DNA of 9,945 bases, taken from contig NZ_CALFSA010000076.1 in assembly GCF_937919355.1 (NCBI RefSeq), forward strand, positions 1 to 9,945, given 5' to 3'. Positions 1 to 6,715 of the stretch are shown here, piece by piece (positions within the stretch are counted from its first letter, which is position 1; each line of letters starts with the position of its first letter). The notes under the pieces are model-generated. The model worked only from the letters and a program-made list of their open reading frames with translations. It was not told where the DNA came from and did not search any database. This stretch comes from an uncultured Methanofollis sp. (GTDB lineage Archaea > Halobacteriota > Methanomicrobia > Methanomicrobiales > Methanofollaceae). Position numbers and translations under genes: made by a program.

Positions 1-194
1 TTCATCATCTCGAAACCGTCCATTTCCGGCATCAGGAGGTCGAGGATGATCAGGTCAGGCGGGTTTTCGGTGGCAAGGTCCAGCCCTTCGCGTCCGTTCC
101 TGGCGCAGACCGTCTCAAAACCCTCTTTTAAAAGGAAAGATGAGATGATCTTTCTCTGGAAGGATGAGTCATCAGTGATCAATATTCGTGGCAT
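1..194 (-). CDS. CheY-like response regulator receiver domain (partial, C-terminus off window)
   Basis: Translating the minus strand from an ATG at 192-194 gives 64 residues that run off the left edge of the window. The start MPRILITDDSS carries the acidic pair D8/D9, and the stretch PPDLIILDLLMPEMDG places the phosphoacceptor aspartate at D52, followed by the usual L-M-P-x-M-D-G turn. This is the N-terminal half of a receiver domain; the output region, if any, lies outside the window. Proteins of this family are phosphorylated by histidine kinases on the conserved aspartate. No strong Shine-Dalgarno sequence is seen, but an AT-rich box lies about 25 nt upstream of the ATG, which would fit a leaderless transcript. 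It is divergent from endA. Whether it is a stand-alone receiver or part of a larger regulator cannot be told here. Confidence 0.9.
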   Translation of the reverse strand, partial: MPRILITDDSSFQRKIISSFLLKEGFETVCARNGREGLDLATENPPDLIILDLLMPEMDGFEMM

Positions 195-215
195 TTTCTT
201 CAACACCCTGGCACG

Positions 216-223
216 AATAATTT
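216..223 (-). promoter_or_regulatory. Candidate TATA box of the response-regulator gene
   Basis: The minus strand reads AAATTATT here, centred about 25 nt upstream of the ATG at 194, which is the spacing expected for an archaeal TATA box of a leaderless transcript. Just upstream (226-236) is a short inverted repeat, TACCC-C-GGGTA, that could be an operator. The match is weak and alternatives such as the AATATT at about 237-242 exist. Confidence 0.3.
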
Positions 224-457
224 GGTACCCCGGGTAATATTCATTCTGGTAGAGGGAATATTTGATCGTATTACACTGTTTCCGGACGTGACCGTCGCTC
301 CAGGGATCTATACCTGAGATTGTCCTGGCGCATATCATACTCCCGGTCTTGAAAATCGACAGAATACTGTGAGACGTTCCCGGCCATTATGGTGTCATAT
401 GGTCCGGAATCTTCGGTCGTGACCACGGGTAACTCCCTGCCTGCAGCGAAGTCGTCT

Positions 458-467
458 TCTATATATC
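458..467 (+). promoter_or_regulatory. TATA box of the endA-trpS-pheST cluster
   Basis: TCTATATATC is a strong archaeal TATA-like element centred about 30 nt upstream of the GTG at 493. That spacing puts the transcription start at or next to the start codon, so the first gene is probably translated from a leaderless mRNA; no Shine-Dalgarno sequence precedes the GTG. The box is nearly symmetric and could also be read from the other strand. Confidence 0.5.
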
Positions 468-492
468 TCCTGCCACCCCATGTATCTTTCAC

Positions 493-1497
493 GTGAAGGC
501 AACATTCGACGGCACCAACCTCCATCTGAAGCAAGACACCTCGCTCTACGAGAGCGGGGGGTATGGACGGCCTGAAAAGGGCGGTCTCCGCCTCTCTCCC
601 GAGGAGGGGCTGTATCTTCTCTGGCGGAAGAGGATTGAACTCGATGGCTACGACTTCTCCGGTCTCCTTGCAGACCTCTCCCGTGAACCCGGATTTTTCC
701 GGCGGTACCTCGTCTACCGCGACCTGAGGGAGCGGGGCTTCGCTCTCCAGACAGGGCCGCACGACTTCAGGGTCTTCAAACGCGGCGAGAGACCGGGCAA
801 GGGGCAGTCCCAGTACCTGATCCGTGTGCTCGCCGAGCGTGACCTCGTGGACTTCGACCGGATCGTCGCCGAGGTGGCGACGGCCGGGAACATGCGCAAA
901 CAGTACCTCATTGCAGCAGTGGACGACGAGGGCGAACTCACCTATTATGAGGTGAAGACCAACCATCTCGCCGGTTCTGAAGTCCCCGGTGCGACGGCGA
1001 CGGTGGAGGGCGAGGCCTTCGGCGTTGTCGTCCTGGTGAAGTCGGCGGCTGCGCCCTGGCTTGAAACTGAGGGTTACGGCAAGCCTCTCGACCCCGACCT
1101 GACCATGCTCTCGCCGGTGGAGGTGCTCTCCCTGATGGACACGACGAGGCTCACCCTCTCCTGCAGGGGCGCCTCCCTCGGCCAGGAGGAGTATCATGCC
1201 ATCGCCGCCGCGACTGACAGTGAACTCGCCGAGAAGGTCGTCGTCTATACCGACCTGCGCAGGCGGGGTTATGCCCCGAAGACCGGGTACAAGTTTGGCC
1301 ACCACTTCAGGGTCTATGGCGAAGGGGTCAAGCACTCTCTCATGCTCGCTCACGCCATCCCCGCGGGCACAACCCTCACCATGGCCGCCATATCACGTTC
1401 TGTCCGTCTGGCGCACAGTGTCAAAAAGAAGATGTTGTTTGCCTGTGTACATATGACCGGAATCCAGTATATCGAATTCGCACGAATAAAAATGTGA
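493..1497 (+). CDS. endA: tRNA-intron endonuclease, tandem-fused (alpha-2) type
   Basis: This 334-residue protein is the archaeal splicing endonuclease, which cuts introns from pre-tRNAs at bulge-helix-bulge structures. It holds two related halves, as in the Archaeoglobus-type homodimeric enzyme. The C-terminal half (about 200-334) has the catalytic triad: Y275 in HHFRVY, H281 in VKHS, and K312 in RLAHSVKKK. In the N-terminal half (about 1-155) the matching positions are F95 (DFRVF) and Q105, while K136 is kept, so that half is a structural pseudo-subunit. The GTG at 493 is chosen because the family N-terminus aligns from there and a TATA box lies about 30 nt upstream. trpS follows after 10 nt, suggesting co-transcription. 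The overlapping long minus-strand frame is a coding shadow. Confidence 0.95.
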   Translation: MKATFDGTNLHLKQDTSLYESGGYGRPEKGGLRLSPEEGLYLLWRKRIELDGYDFSGLLADLSREPGFFRRYLVYRDLRERGFALQTGPHDFRVFKRGERPGKGQSQYLIRVLAERDLVDFDRIVAEVATAGNMRKQYLIAAVDDEGELTYYEVKTNHLAGSEVPGATATVEGEAFGVVVLVKSAAAPWLETEGYGKPLDPDLTMLSPVEVLSLMDTTRLTLSCRGASLGQEEYHAIAAATDSELAEKVVVYTDLRRRGYAPKTGYKFGHHFRVYGEGVKHSLMLAHAIPAGTTLTMAAISRSVRLAHSVKKKMLFACVHMTGIQYIEFARIKM

Positions 1498-1507
1498 GAT
1501 CTGACTT

Positions 1508-2761
1508 ATGCAGCAGGGGATCAATCCATGGGCCAGCAGCCAGTCGATCGATGTCGAAAAACTCTTCTCTGACTTCGGCATCGAACCGATCGGCACCGCC
1601 ATCTCAGGCCTCCCCGAGGTCCCGTTCTTCATGCGACGGGGTATCGTCGTGGGGCACCGTGACTACGGGAGGATCGCTGATGCGATCCGGACAGGATCGC
1701 CATTCAATGTCATGACCGGGTTCATGCCCTCGGGCCACCCGCACCTCGGCCACCTCATGGTGATGAAAGAAGTGGTCTGGCACGTGCAGCACGGCGGCCG
1801 GGGCTATATCGGCGTCGCCGACCGCGAGGCCCACGCCGTCCGCGGGATGTCGTGGGAGCAGTGCAAGGCGTATGGCCGGGAGTACCTCTCCTGCCTGTAC
1901 GCCCTCGGCTATGAGGGGAAGACCTACTACCAGAGCGAGAATACCCCCCTCAAAGACCTCGCCTTCGAGGCGGCGACGAAGATCAATTTCTCCGAACTCC
2001 AGGCGATCTACGGCTTTACACAGGATACCGCCCTTGCCCACGCGATGAGCGTGGCGACCCAGGTCGCAGACATCCTCTTCCCGCAGCTTGACTGCGGTCC
2101 GTCCCCCACAGTTGTCCCTGTCGGGATTGACCAGGACCCCCATATCAGGTTGACCCGCGACGTCGCCCACAAACTCCGGATGTTCCTGGTCGAACGCCGG
2201 GACGGGTGCATCAGCGTCCGCTCGAAGAACGCACCTGAGGAAGCGATCGAGGCCGTCCACCGTGCTTTCCCCGGCTCGAAGAGGTACGAGGGCCACGTGG
2301 ACATCCCCGGCGCCTCCTGCGAGGCGGTCGAGGAGAAGGTGCGTGCTATCGAGATCGAGCACGGGGGTTTCGGCTTCTTCCTTCCCTCGGCAACCTATCA
2401 CACCTTTATGCCCGGTCTGCAGGGCGGAAAGATGTCGTCGAGCGTCCCGGAGAGTTTCATCTCCTTCTGGGAGACGGAGAAAGACCTCAAGAAGAAGGTG
2501 ATGGCCTCCCTCACCGGCGGGCGCATGACCCTTGAGGAGCAGAAGAAACTCGGTGGCGAACCTGAGAAGTGCTCGGTCTACCTCCTCAACCTCTTCCACA
2601 TGGCCCCTGACGACGGGGAACTTGCCGAGATTTGCAGGAAGTGCCGGTCCGGCGAGATGATGTGCGGCACCTGCAAGAAGGAGACCTTCGAGAGGACGAA
2701 GGAGTACTTAAAGGACCTCAGAGAGAAGATGGACGAGACAGCACACCTGGTGGATGAATAA
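1508..2761 (+). CDS. trpS: Tryptophanyl-tRNA synthetase, archaeal type
   Basis: This 417-residue class I synthetase charges tRNA-Trp with tryptophan in the cytoplasm. The HIGH-type signature is PSGHPHLGH at residues 74-82, the mid-domain GIDQD motif is at 206-210, and the KMSKS-type loop appears as KMSSS at 308-312. The N-terminal INPWASSQ..VEKLFSDFGI segment is typical of archaeal and eukaryotic TrpRS. The C-terminal part carries four cysteines (C376, C379, C386, C389) spaced CxxC-x6-CxxC, which could bind a metal. The ATG at 1508 has only a weak GTGA upstream (1494-1497, overlapping the endA stop), so translation may depend on read-on from endA. Its stop overlaps the pheS start as TAATG. 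Family assignment is secure. Confidence 0.96.
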   Translation: MQQGINPWASSQSIDVEKLFSDFGIEPIGTAISGLPEVPFFMRRGIVVGHRDYGRIADAIRTGSPFNVMTGFMPSGHPHLGHLMVMKEVVWHVQHGGRGYIGVADREAHAVRGMSWEQCKAYGREYLSCLYALGYEGKTYYQSENTPLKDLAFEAATKINFSELQAIYGFTQDTALAHAMSVATQVADILFPQLDCGPSPTVVPVGIDQDPHIRLTRDVAHKLRMFLVERRDGCISVRSKNAPEEAIEAVHRAFPGSKRYEGHVDIPGASCEAVEEKVRAIEIEHGGFGFFLPSATYHTFMPGLQGGKMSSSVPESFISFWETEKDLKKKVMASLTGGRMTLEEQKKLGGEPEKCSVYLLNLFHMAPDDGELAEICRKCRSGEMMCGTCKKETFERTKEYLKDLREKMDETAHLVDE

Positions 2762-4194
2762 TGGTAGACCTCACCCTGAATGAAAAGCGGCTCCTTGTCA
2801 CCCTTGCCCCGATGGGCGAGGGCAGTGCGACCGCCGTGGCCGCAGCCCTCGGCACGACCGAGGAGGCGGCCGTCCAGTACGCCCACCTCTGCGCCGACCG
2901 CGGCCTTGCTGTGGTGACGCGGACGAGCGCGAAGACCTACACCCTCACACCGGAAGGAGCGGAGTACAGGGAGCACGGTCTCCCTGAGAGACAGGTTCTG
3001 GACTCTTTCGAGGGTTCCATCTCCATGAAGGATCTCCAGGCCCATCCCCTCTCCAGGATCGGGATCGGCTGGCTCAGGAAGAAGGGCTGGATCGCGATCA
3101 CGAAGGGCGTGGCGGAGAAGACAGGCAAGGCTGCACCTGGCGCGGACGAGGTCGCCCTTGCAGACCCGAAGGAGGGGATGCCGGGCATCGCCGAACTCCT
3201 GAAGAGGAACCTCGTCGAGGAGCACGAGGAGGTTGCCTACAGGATCGCGATCACCCCGGAGGGCCGCGACCTTGTCGCTGGCGGTCTCGACCTCGCCGAG
3301 GAGACCGGCACCCTGACGCGGGAGCAGATCCTCTCAGGTTCGTGGCGGACCGCGAACCTGAGACGGTACAGCCTCTCGACGCCGCCAAAGCGGATCTGGC
3401 CGGGCAAGTCGCACCCGTACCAGCGGATCATCGATGAGGTGAAGGGGATCCTCCTGGACATGGGCTTTGTGGAGATGCAGGGCGAGATCGTCCTCTCCGC
3501 CTTCTGGGACTTCGACGCCCTCTTCCAGCCGCAGGACCACCCGGCCCGCGAGATGCAGGACACGTTCTACCTGGACATGAAAGAGCCCCTGCCTGCTGGC
3601 TTTGAGCGCGTGCGCGACATGCACGAGCACGGCGGCACGACCTCGTCGACGGGATGGGGCGGCGTCTGGAGCACCGAGGTCCCGCAGCAGTGCGTGCTCC
3701 GCACCCACACCACCCCCTTCTCCATCAGGTACCTCATCGATCACCCCGAACCCCCGGTCAAGGCCTTCGCCCTGGGCCGGGTCTACAGGCGCGAGGCGAT
3801 CGACCCGACCCACACCCCTGAGTTCGAGCAACTCGAAGGGATCGTCATGGACGAGGACGTCTCCTTCCGTCACCTCCTCGGCTACCTCAAGGAGTTCTAC
3901 GGTCGGATGGGATTTGAGAACGTCCGCTTCCGCCCGGGATACTTCCCGTACACCGAGCCCTCGGTCGAGCCCGAGGTCTGGGTGGACGGCCTCGGCTGGG
4001 TGGAACTCGGCGGTGCCGGTATCTTCAGGGAGGAGGTCACCGCCCCCTGGGGTATCGAGACGCCGGTCCTTGCATGGGGCCTCGGGATATCCCGGGTTGC
4101 GATGCTGAAACTGGGCCTGAAAGACCTCAGGCAACTGTACAGGAGCGACATCGACTGGATCAGGGAGTGCCCCGTGATCAGGAAGGAGGAGTGA
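2761..4194 (+). CDS. pheS: Phenylalanyl-tRNA synthetase alpha subunit, archaeal type
   Basis: This 477-residue protein is the catalytic subunit of the alpha2-beta2 class II PheRS. Residues 1 to about 80 form a winged-helix-like segment and about 80-190 a second helical/winged region, the N-terminal tRNA-contact architecture of archaeal/eukaryotic PheRS alpha. The catalytic core starts near HPYQRIIDEVKGIL (218-231, motif 1 region). Motif 2 is around FALGRVYRREAIDPTHTPEF (336-355) and motif 3 is GLGISRVAMLKLGL (440-453). Length matches the family. The ATG shares its A with the trpS stop (TAATG), so reinitiation by the same ribosomes is likely. pheT follows after 3 nt. Confidence 0.97.
   Translation: MVDLTLNEKRLLVTLAPMGEGSATAVAAALGTTEEAAVQYAHLCADRGLAVVTRTSAKTYTLTPEGAEYREHGLPERQVLDSFEGSISMKDLQAHPLSRIGIGWLRKKGWIAITKGVAEKTGKAAPGADEVALADPKEGMPGIAELLKRNLVEEHEEVAYRIAITPEGRDLVAGGLDLAEETGTLTREQILSGSWRTANLRRYSLSTPPKRIWPGKSHPYQRIIDEVKGILLDMGFVEMQGEIVLSAFWDFDALFQPQDHPAREMQDTFYLDMKEPLPAGFERVRDMHEHGGTTSSTGWGGVWSTEVPQQCVLRTHTTPFSIRYLIDHPEPPVKAFALGRVYRREAIDPTHTPEFEQLEGIVMDEDVSFRHLLGYLKEFYGRMGFENVRFRPGYFPYTEPSVEPEVWVDGLGWVELGGAGIFREEVTAPWGIETPVLAWGLGISRVAMLKLGLKDLRQLYRSDIDWIRECPVIRKEE
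4184..4189 (+). promoter_or_regulatory. Shine-Dalgarno site for pheT inside the end of pheS
   Basis: AGGAGG lies 8 nt upstream of the pheT ATG at 4198 and within the last codons of pheS. It fixes the pheT start and shows that internal genes of this cluster use SD-led initiation, while the first gene appears leaderless. Confidence 0.65.
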
Positions 4195-4197
4195 GTC

Positions 4198-5838
4198 ATG
4201 GCAATCATATCCCTCAATTATGCGTACCTCGAGCGTCTCACCGGCACCGACAGGAAGACGATCCTGGAGCGCCTGCCGATGATCGGTTCCGACATCGAGC
4301 GGACCTTCGACGACCACGTGGACGTCGAGTTCTTCCCCGACCGTGTGGACCTGTACTCGACCGAGGGCGTGGCGCGGGCGATGCGGGGCTTCCTGGGTAT
4401 CGAGGAGGGCCTCCCCGAGTACCCGGTCACCCCCTCGGGTATCTCCTTCACCGTCGACCCGGCCCTCCGCCAGATCCGCCCCTATCTCGGCTCTGCGGTG
4501 ATCAGGAACGTCCATCTGGACGAAGCCGGGATCGAGAGCCTGATGGGACTTCAGGAGTCCCTCCACTGGGCTATCGGCCGCGGTCGGCGGAAGGTGGCGA
4601 TCGGCGTCCACGACCTCGATAAGGTCAGGCCTCCCTTCCGCTACATTGCCTCCCCCCGCGACCGCCGCTTTGTACCCCTTGACTTCCAGGACGAACTCTC
4701 GATGGAGGAGATCCTGGAGCAGCACCCGAAGGGGAGGGACTACGCCCACCTGGTCGACGCCTTCGACCGCTTCCCCCTGATCGTCGATGCCGACGATAAT
4801 GTCCTCTCCTTCCCCCCGATCATCAACGGCGAACTGACCAAGGTCACGACAGAGACAAGGAACATCCTCCTCGACTGCACGGGCACAGACCCGAAGTCCG
4901 TCCGCATGGCAGCCAGCATCATCTGCACCGCCCTCGCCGAGGCCGGGGCTACGATCGAGAGCGTCGATATCGACGGCACCCCGTACCCCGACCTCTCCCC
5001 TGCAGAGCGTATCGTGAGTGTCGACGCCTGCCGCCGCCTCATCGGGATCGATATCGATGCAGAGGAGATGGCCGCACTCCTGCAAAAGATGCGCTTCGGC
5101 GCCGAACCCCTGCCCGACGGACAGGTGCGGGTGCTCGTCCCGCCCTACAGGGCCGACATCATGCACGACTGGGACATCTTCGAGGACGTGGCAGTCGCCT
5201 ACGGCTTCGACAACATCGATGCCGCCCTGCCGCAGACCTTCACCACCGGCAAGGAGCACCCGATCGCCGTCGTTGAGAACGAGGTCCGCTCCATCCTCAC
5301 CGGCCTTGGATACCTTGAGGTGATGCCCTTCACCCTCACGTCTGAGAGGGTGCTCTACGGGCAGATGCGGCGCGAGGTCTCCCCCGACCTTCTGCGGGTC
5401 TCGAAACCGATCTCCGAGGACCAGAGCGTGGTCAGGACCGATATCCTCCCCCTCCTCATGGAGATCCTGGAGATCAACTGCCACCGCGAACTCCCGCAGC
5501 GCCTCTTTGCGACCGGCGACATCATCCGCGGCGTGAAGACGATGCAGAGCGTCGCCGCCGTCTCCATCCACCCCGGTGCCGACTTCTCCGAGGCCTATGC
5601 GACGATGGACGCCCTCTGCCGCGAGTGCGGCCTCTCCCCCGAGTTCGTCGAGTCTGCGGACCCGGCCTTCATCGAGGGCAGGCGCGGCGACGTCTTGGTG
5701 AACGGGAAAAAAGTGGGGGTCTTCGGCGAAGTCCACCCGGAGGTGCTCGTCGCATTCTCCCTGGAGCACCCTGTGGCGGCGCTCGAACTCGATCTCAGAG
5801 CCGTACCCGGATACCCTGCCCGGCCAGGTACTCCTTGA
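4198..5838 (+). CDS. pheT: Phenylalanyl-tRNA synthetase beta subunit, archaeal type
   Basis: This 546-residue protein is the partner of PheS. Archaeal PheT is shorter than the bacterial form (no N-terminal EMAP-like or C-terminal anticodon-binding extension), and this length fits. The region from about 85-250 corresponds to the B3/B4 editing domain that removes mischarged Tyr. About 265-340 is the B5 domain, ending in PPYRADIMHDWDIFEDVAVAYGF (315-337) with its acidic metal-binding residues. About 350-540 is the inactive synthetase-like core. The start is set by AGGAGG 8 nt upstream. The last residues (GYPARPGTP) are encoded in DNA that also encodes the end of hisF on the other strand; the conserved core ends near ALELDLRAV, so the tail may be a non-conserved extension created by the overlap. 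Confidence 0.96.
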   Translation: MAIISLNYAYLERLTGTDRKTILERLPMIGSDIERTFDDHVDVEFFPDRVDLYSTEGVARAMRGFLGIEEGLPEYPVTPSGISFTVDPALRQIRPYLGSAVIRNVHLDEAGIESLMGLQESLHWAIGRGRRKVAIGVHDLDKVRPPFRYIASPRDRRFVPLDFQDELSMEEILEQHPKGRDYAHLVDAFDRFPLIVDADDNVLSFPPIINGELTKVTTETRNILLDCTGTDPKSVRMAASIICTALAEAGATIESVDIDGTPYPDLSPAERIVSVDACRRLIGIDIDAEEMAALLQKMRFGAEPLPDGQVRVLVPPYRADIMHDWDIFEDVAVAYGFDNIDAALPQTFTTGKEHPIAVVENEVRSILTGLGYLEVMPFTLTSERVLYGQMRREVSPDLLRVSKPISEDQSVVRTDILPLLMEILEINCHRELPQRLFATGDIIRGVKTMQSVAAVSIHPGADFSEAYATMDALCRECGLSPEFVESADPAFIEGRRGDVLVNGKKVGVFGEVHPEVLVAFSLEHPVAALELDLRAVPGYPARPGTP

Positions 5839-6601
5839 CCTGGCGGACGGTCATCTCGCCATAGTGGAAGACGCTTGCCGCAAGGCAGGCGTCCGCTTTT
5901 CCAAGGGCGAAGCCATCCCTGAAGTGCTCCAGCGTCCCGACACCGCCGCTCGCGATGACCGGGATGCCCACGCTCTCGGAGACGGCGCGGGTGACCGGGA
6001 TGTCAAACCCGTTTTTCGTCCCGTCAGTCTCCATGCTCGTGAGCAGGATCTCGCCTGCACCGCGTTTTTCGACCTCTTTTGCCCACGTCACGGCATCGAG
6101 TCCTGTCGGGTGCGACCCGCCCCTCGTCACCACCTCGTACCAGACTCTCCGGCCGTCAGGGAGGGTGATGGGGGTGATGCCGTCCTTCATCGCCGGGTTG
6201 GCCCGGACGTCGATGGCGACGACGACGCACTGGGAACCGAAGCGCTCTGCGGCCCTGGTGATCAGGGCGGGGTCCTCCACTGCGCTCGTGTTGATGGAGA
6301 CCTTGTCCGCGCCGGCCCTGAGGATACGGGTGATGTCGTCGAGCGTCCTGATCCCGCCGCCGACGGTGAGGGGGAGGAAGAGTTCGTCGGCGGCACGCTC
6401 GATAACCGGGATGATCGTGCCCCGCCCCTCCTTCGAGGCCGTGATGTCCAGGAAGACCACCTCGTCCGCCCCCTGCTCGTTGTAGCGCGCCGCAAGTTCG
6501 ACCGGGTCGCCGGCGTCCCGGAGACCCTCGAAATGCGTCCCCTTCACGACTCTGCCGTTTTTGATGTCGAGGCAGGGGATGATCCGTTTGGTGAGTGCCA
6601 T
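5795..6601 (-). CDS. hisF: Imidazole glycerol phosphate synthase, cyclase subunit HisF
   Basis: This 268-residue (beta/alpha)8-barrel protein uses ammonia from its partner HisH to convert PRFAR into imidazole glycerol phosphate and AICAR, a step of histidine synthesis that also feeds purine synthesis. The start LTKRIIPCLDIKNGRVVKG carries catalytic D12. The second catalytic aspartate is D131 in VVVAIDVRANP. Phosphate-binding loops appear as GGGIR (81-85) and ASGG near residue 218. The reading frame is open to 6664, but the ATG at 6601 is preferred because conserved sequence starts there. It converges on pheT, with its last 44 bp inside the pheT 3' end, and is divergent from ahcY. No hisH or other his gene is present in the window. 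Confidence 0.96.
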   Translation of the reverse strand: MALTKRIIPCLDIKNGRVVKGTHFEGLRDAGDPVELAARYNEQGADEVVFLDITASKEGRGTIIPVIERAADELFLPLTVGGGIRTLDDITRILRAGADKVSINTSAVEDPALITRAAERFGSQCVVVAIDVRANPAMKDGITPITLPDGRRVWYEVVTRGGSHPTGLDAVTWAKEVEKRGAGEILLTSMETDGTKNGFDIPVTRAVSESVGIPVIASGGVGTLEHFRDGFALGKADACLAASVFHYGEMTVRQVKEYLAGQGIRVRL

Positions 6602-6622
6602 GCGAACTTCTCTGACGGCGGG

Positions 6623-6637
6623 GATAATCAGTATTTG
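6623..6637 (-). promoter_or_regulatory. Candidate TATA region of hisF
   Basis: On the minus strand the sequence contains AAATACTGATTATC about 24-35 nt upstream of the ATG at 6601. Either AAATACT or ATTATC could act as a TATA box giving a very short or absent leader. No Shine-Dalgarno sequence precedes the ATG. Confidence 0.3.
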
Positions 6638-6661
6638 GGAGGGGTCTTCAGCCCTGACCGT

Positions 6662-6669
6662 CATATTTC
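6662..6669 (+). promoter_or_regulatory. Candidate TATA box of ahcY
   Basis: CATATTTC lies about 50 nt upstream of the ATG at 6716, giving a predicted leader of roughly 25 nt that would include the Shine-Dalgarno site. GTATATG at 6688-6694 is a second candidate that would give a leaderless message; the good SD site argues for the upstream box. The choice is uncertain. Confidence 0.3.
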
Positions 6670-6671
6670 AA

Positions 6672-6687
6672 GTGGATGCGCGTCCAC
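6672..6687 (+). repeat. 16-bp near-perfect inverted repeat in the ahcY upstream region
   Basis: GTGGATGCGCGTCCAC is a palindrome apart from one T/G pair. In DNA it could be an operator beside the ahcY promoter. If transcribed it would fold into a 6-bp hairpin with a U-G wobble and a GCGC loop, about 18 nt upstream of the SD site. The role is unknown. Confidence 0.45.
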
Positions 6688-6704
6688 GTATATGGGAAGA
6701 CGTC

Positions 6705-6710
6705 AGGTGA
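6705..6710 (+). promoter_or_regulatory. Shine-Dalgarno site deciding the ahcY start
   Basis: AGGTGA lies 5 nt upstream of the ATG at 6716. It favours this start over the ATG at 6692 and over any start in the long upstream open frame that runs antisense through hisF. Confidence 0.6.
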
Positions 6711-6715
6711 GGCTT

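Larger units (their letters stand above)
195..492. other. Spacer between divergent response-regulator and endA genes
   Basis: This 298-base stretch separates two divergently transcribed genes and contains candidate TATA boxes for both (216-223 and 458-467). The only other thing seen is a minus-strand open frame ending at 271, which from an ATG at 387 would encode 38 hydrophilic residues, or about 51 from a GTG at 426. It lacks a ribosome binding site and a recognisable family, so it is not called as a gene. No tRNA or convincing structured RNA was seen. Confidence 0.5.

Noticed and set aside
271..1353. Minus-strand frame of 360 codons over endA
   Set aside because: Antisense to a recognisable endA with its catalytic triad; composition is typical of a GC-bias shadow. 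Only the part beyond endA (271-426) is mentioned as a weak possibility.
211..1489. Exact 10-base repeat GCACGAATAA at 211-220 and 1480-1489
   Set aside because: Ten-base matches are expected many times by chance in a 10-kb window and the two flanks share nothing further.
1604..2599. Minus-strand frame of 331 codons over trpS
   Set aside because: Shadow of trpS; no recognisable motifs and atypical composition.
3334..5769. Minus-strand open frame of 811 codons across pheS and pheT
   Set aside because: It is a shadow of GC-rich coding sequence: the plus strand encodes two well-matched PheRS subunits, while this translation is Val/Asp/His/Arg/Gly-rich with no domain pattern.
6602..6664. 21-codon N-terminal extension of hisF
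   Set aside because: HisF conservation begins at the ATG at 6601, and candidate TATA elements fall inside the extension.
5864..6715. Upstream extension of the ahcY frame to a 692-codon ORF
   Set aside because: The extension runs antisense through hisF and has no adenosylhomocysteinase homology; the SD site AGGTGA and the family N-terminus place the start at 6716.
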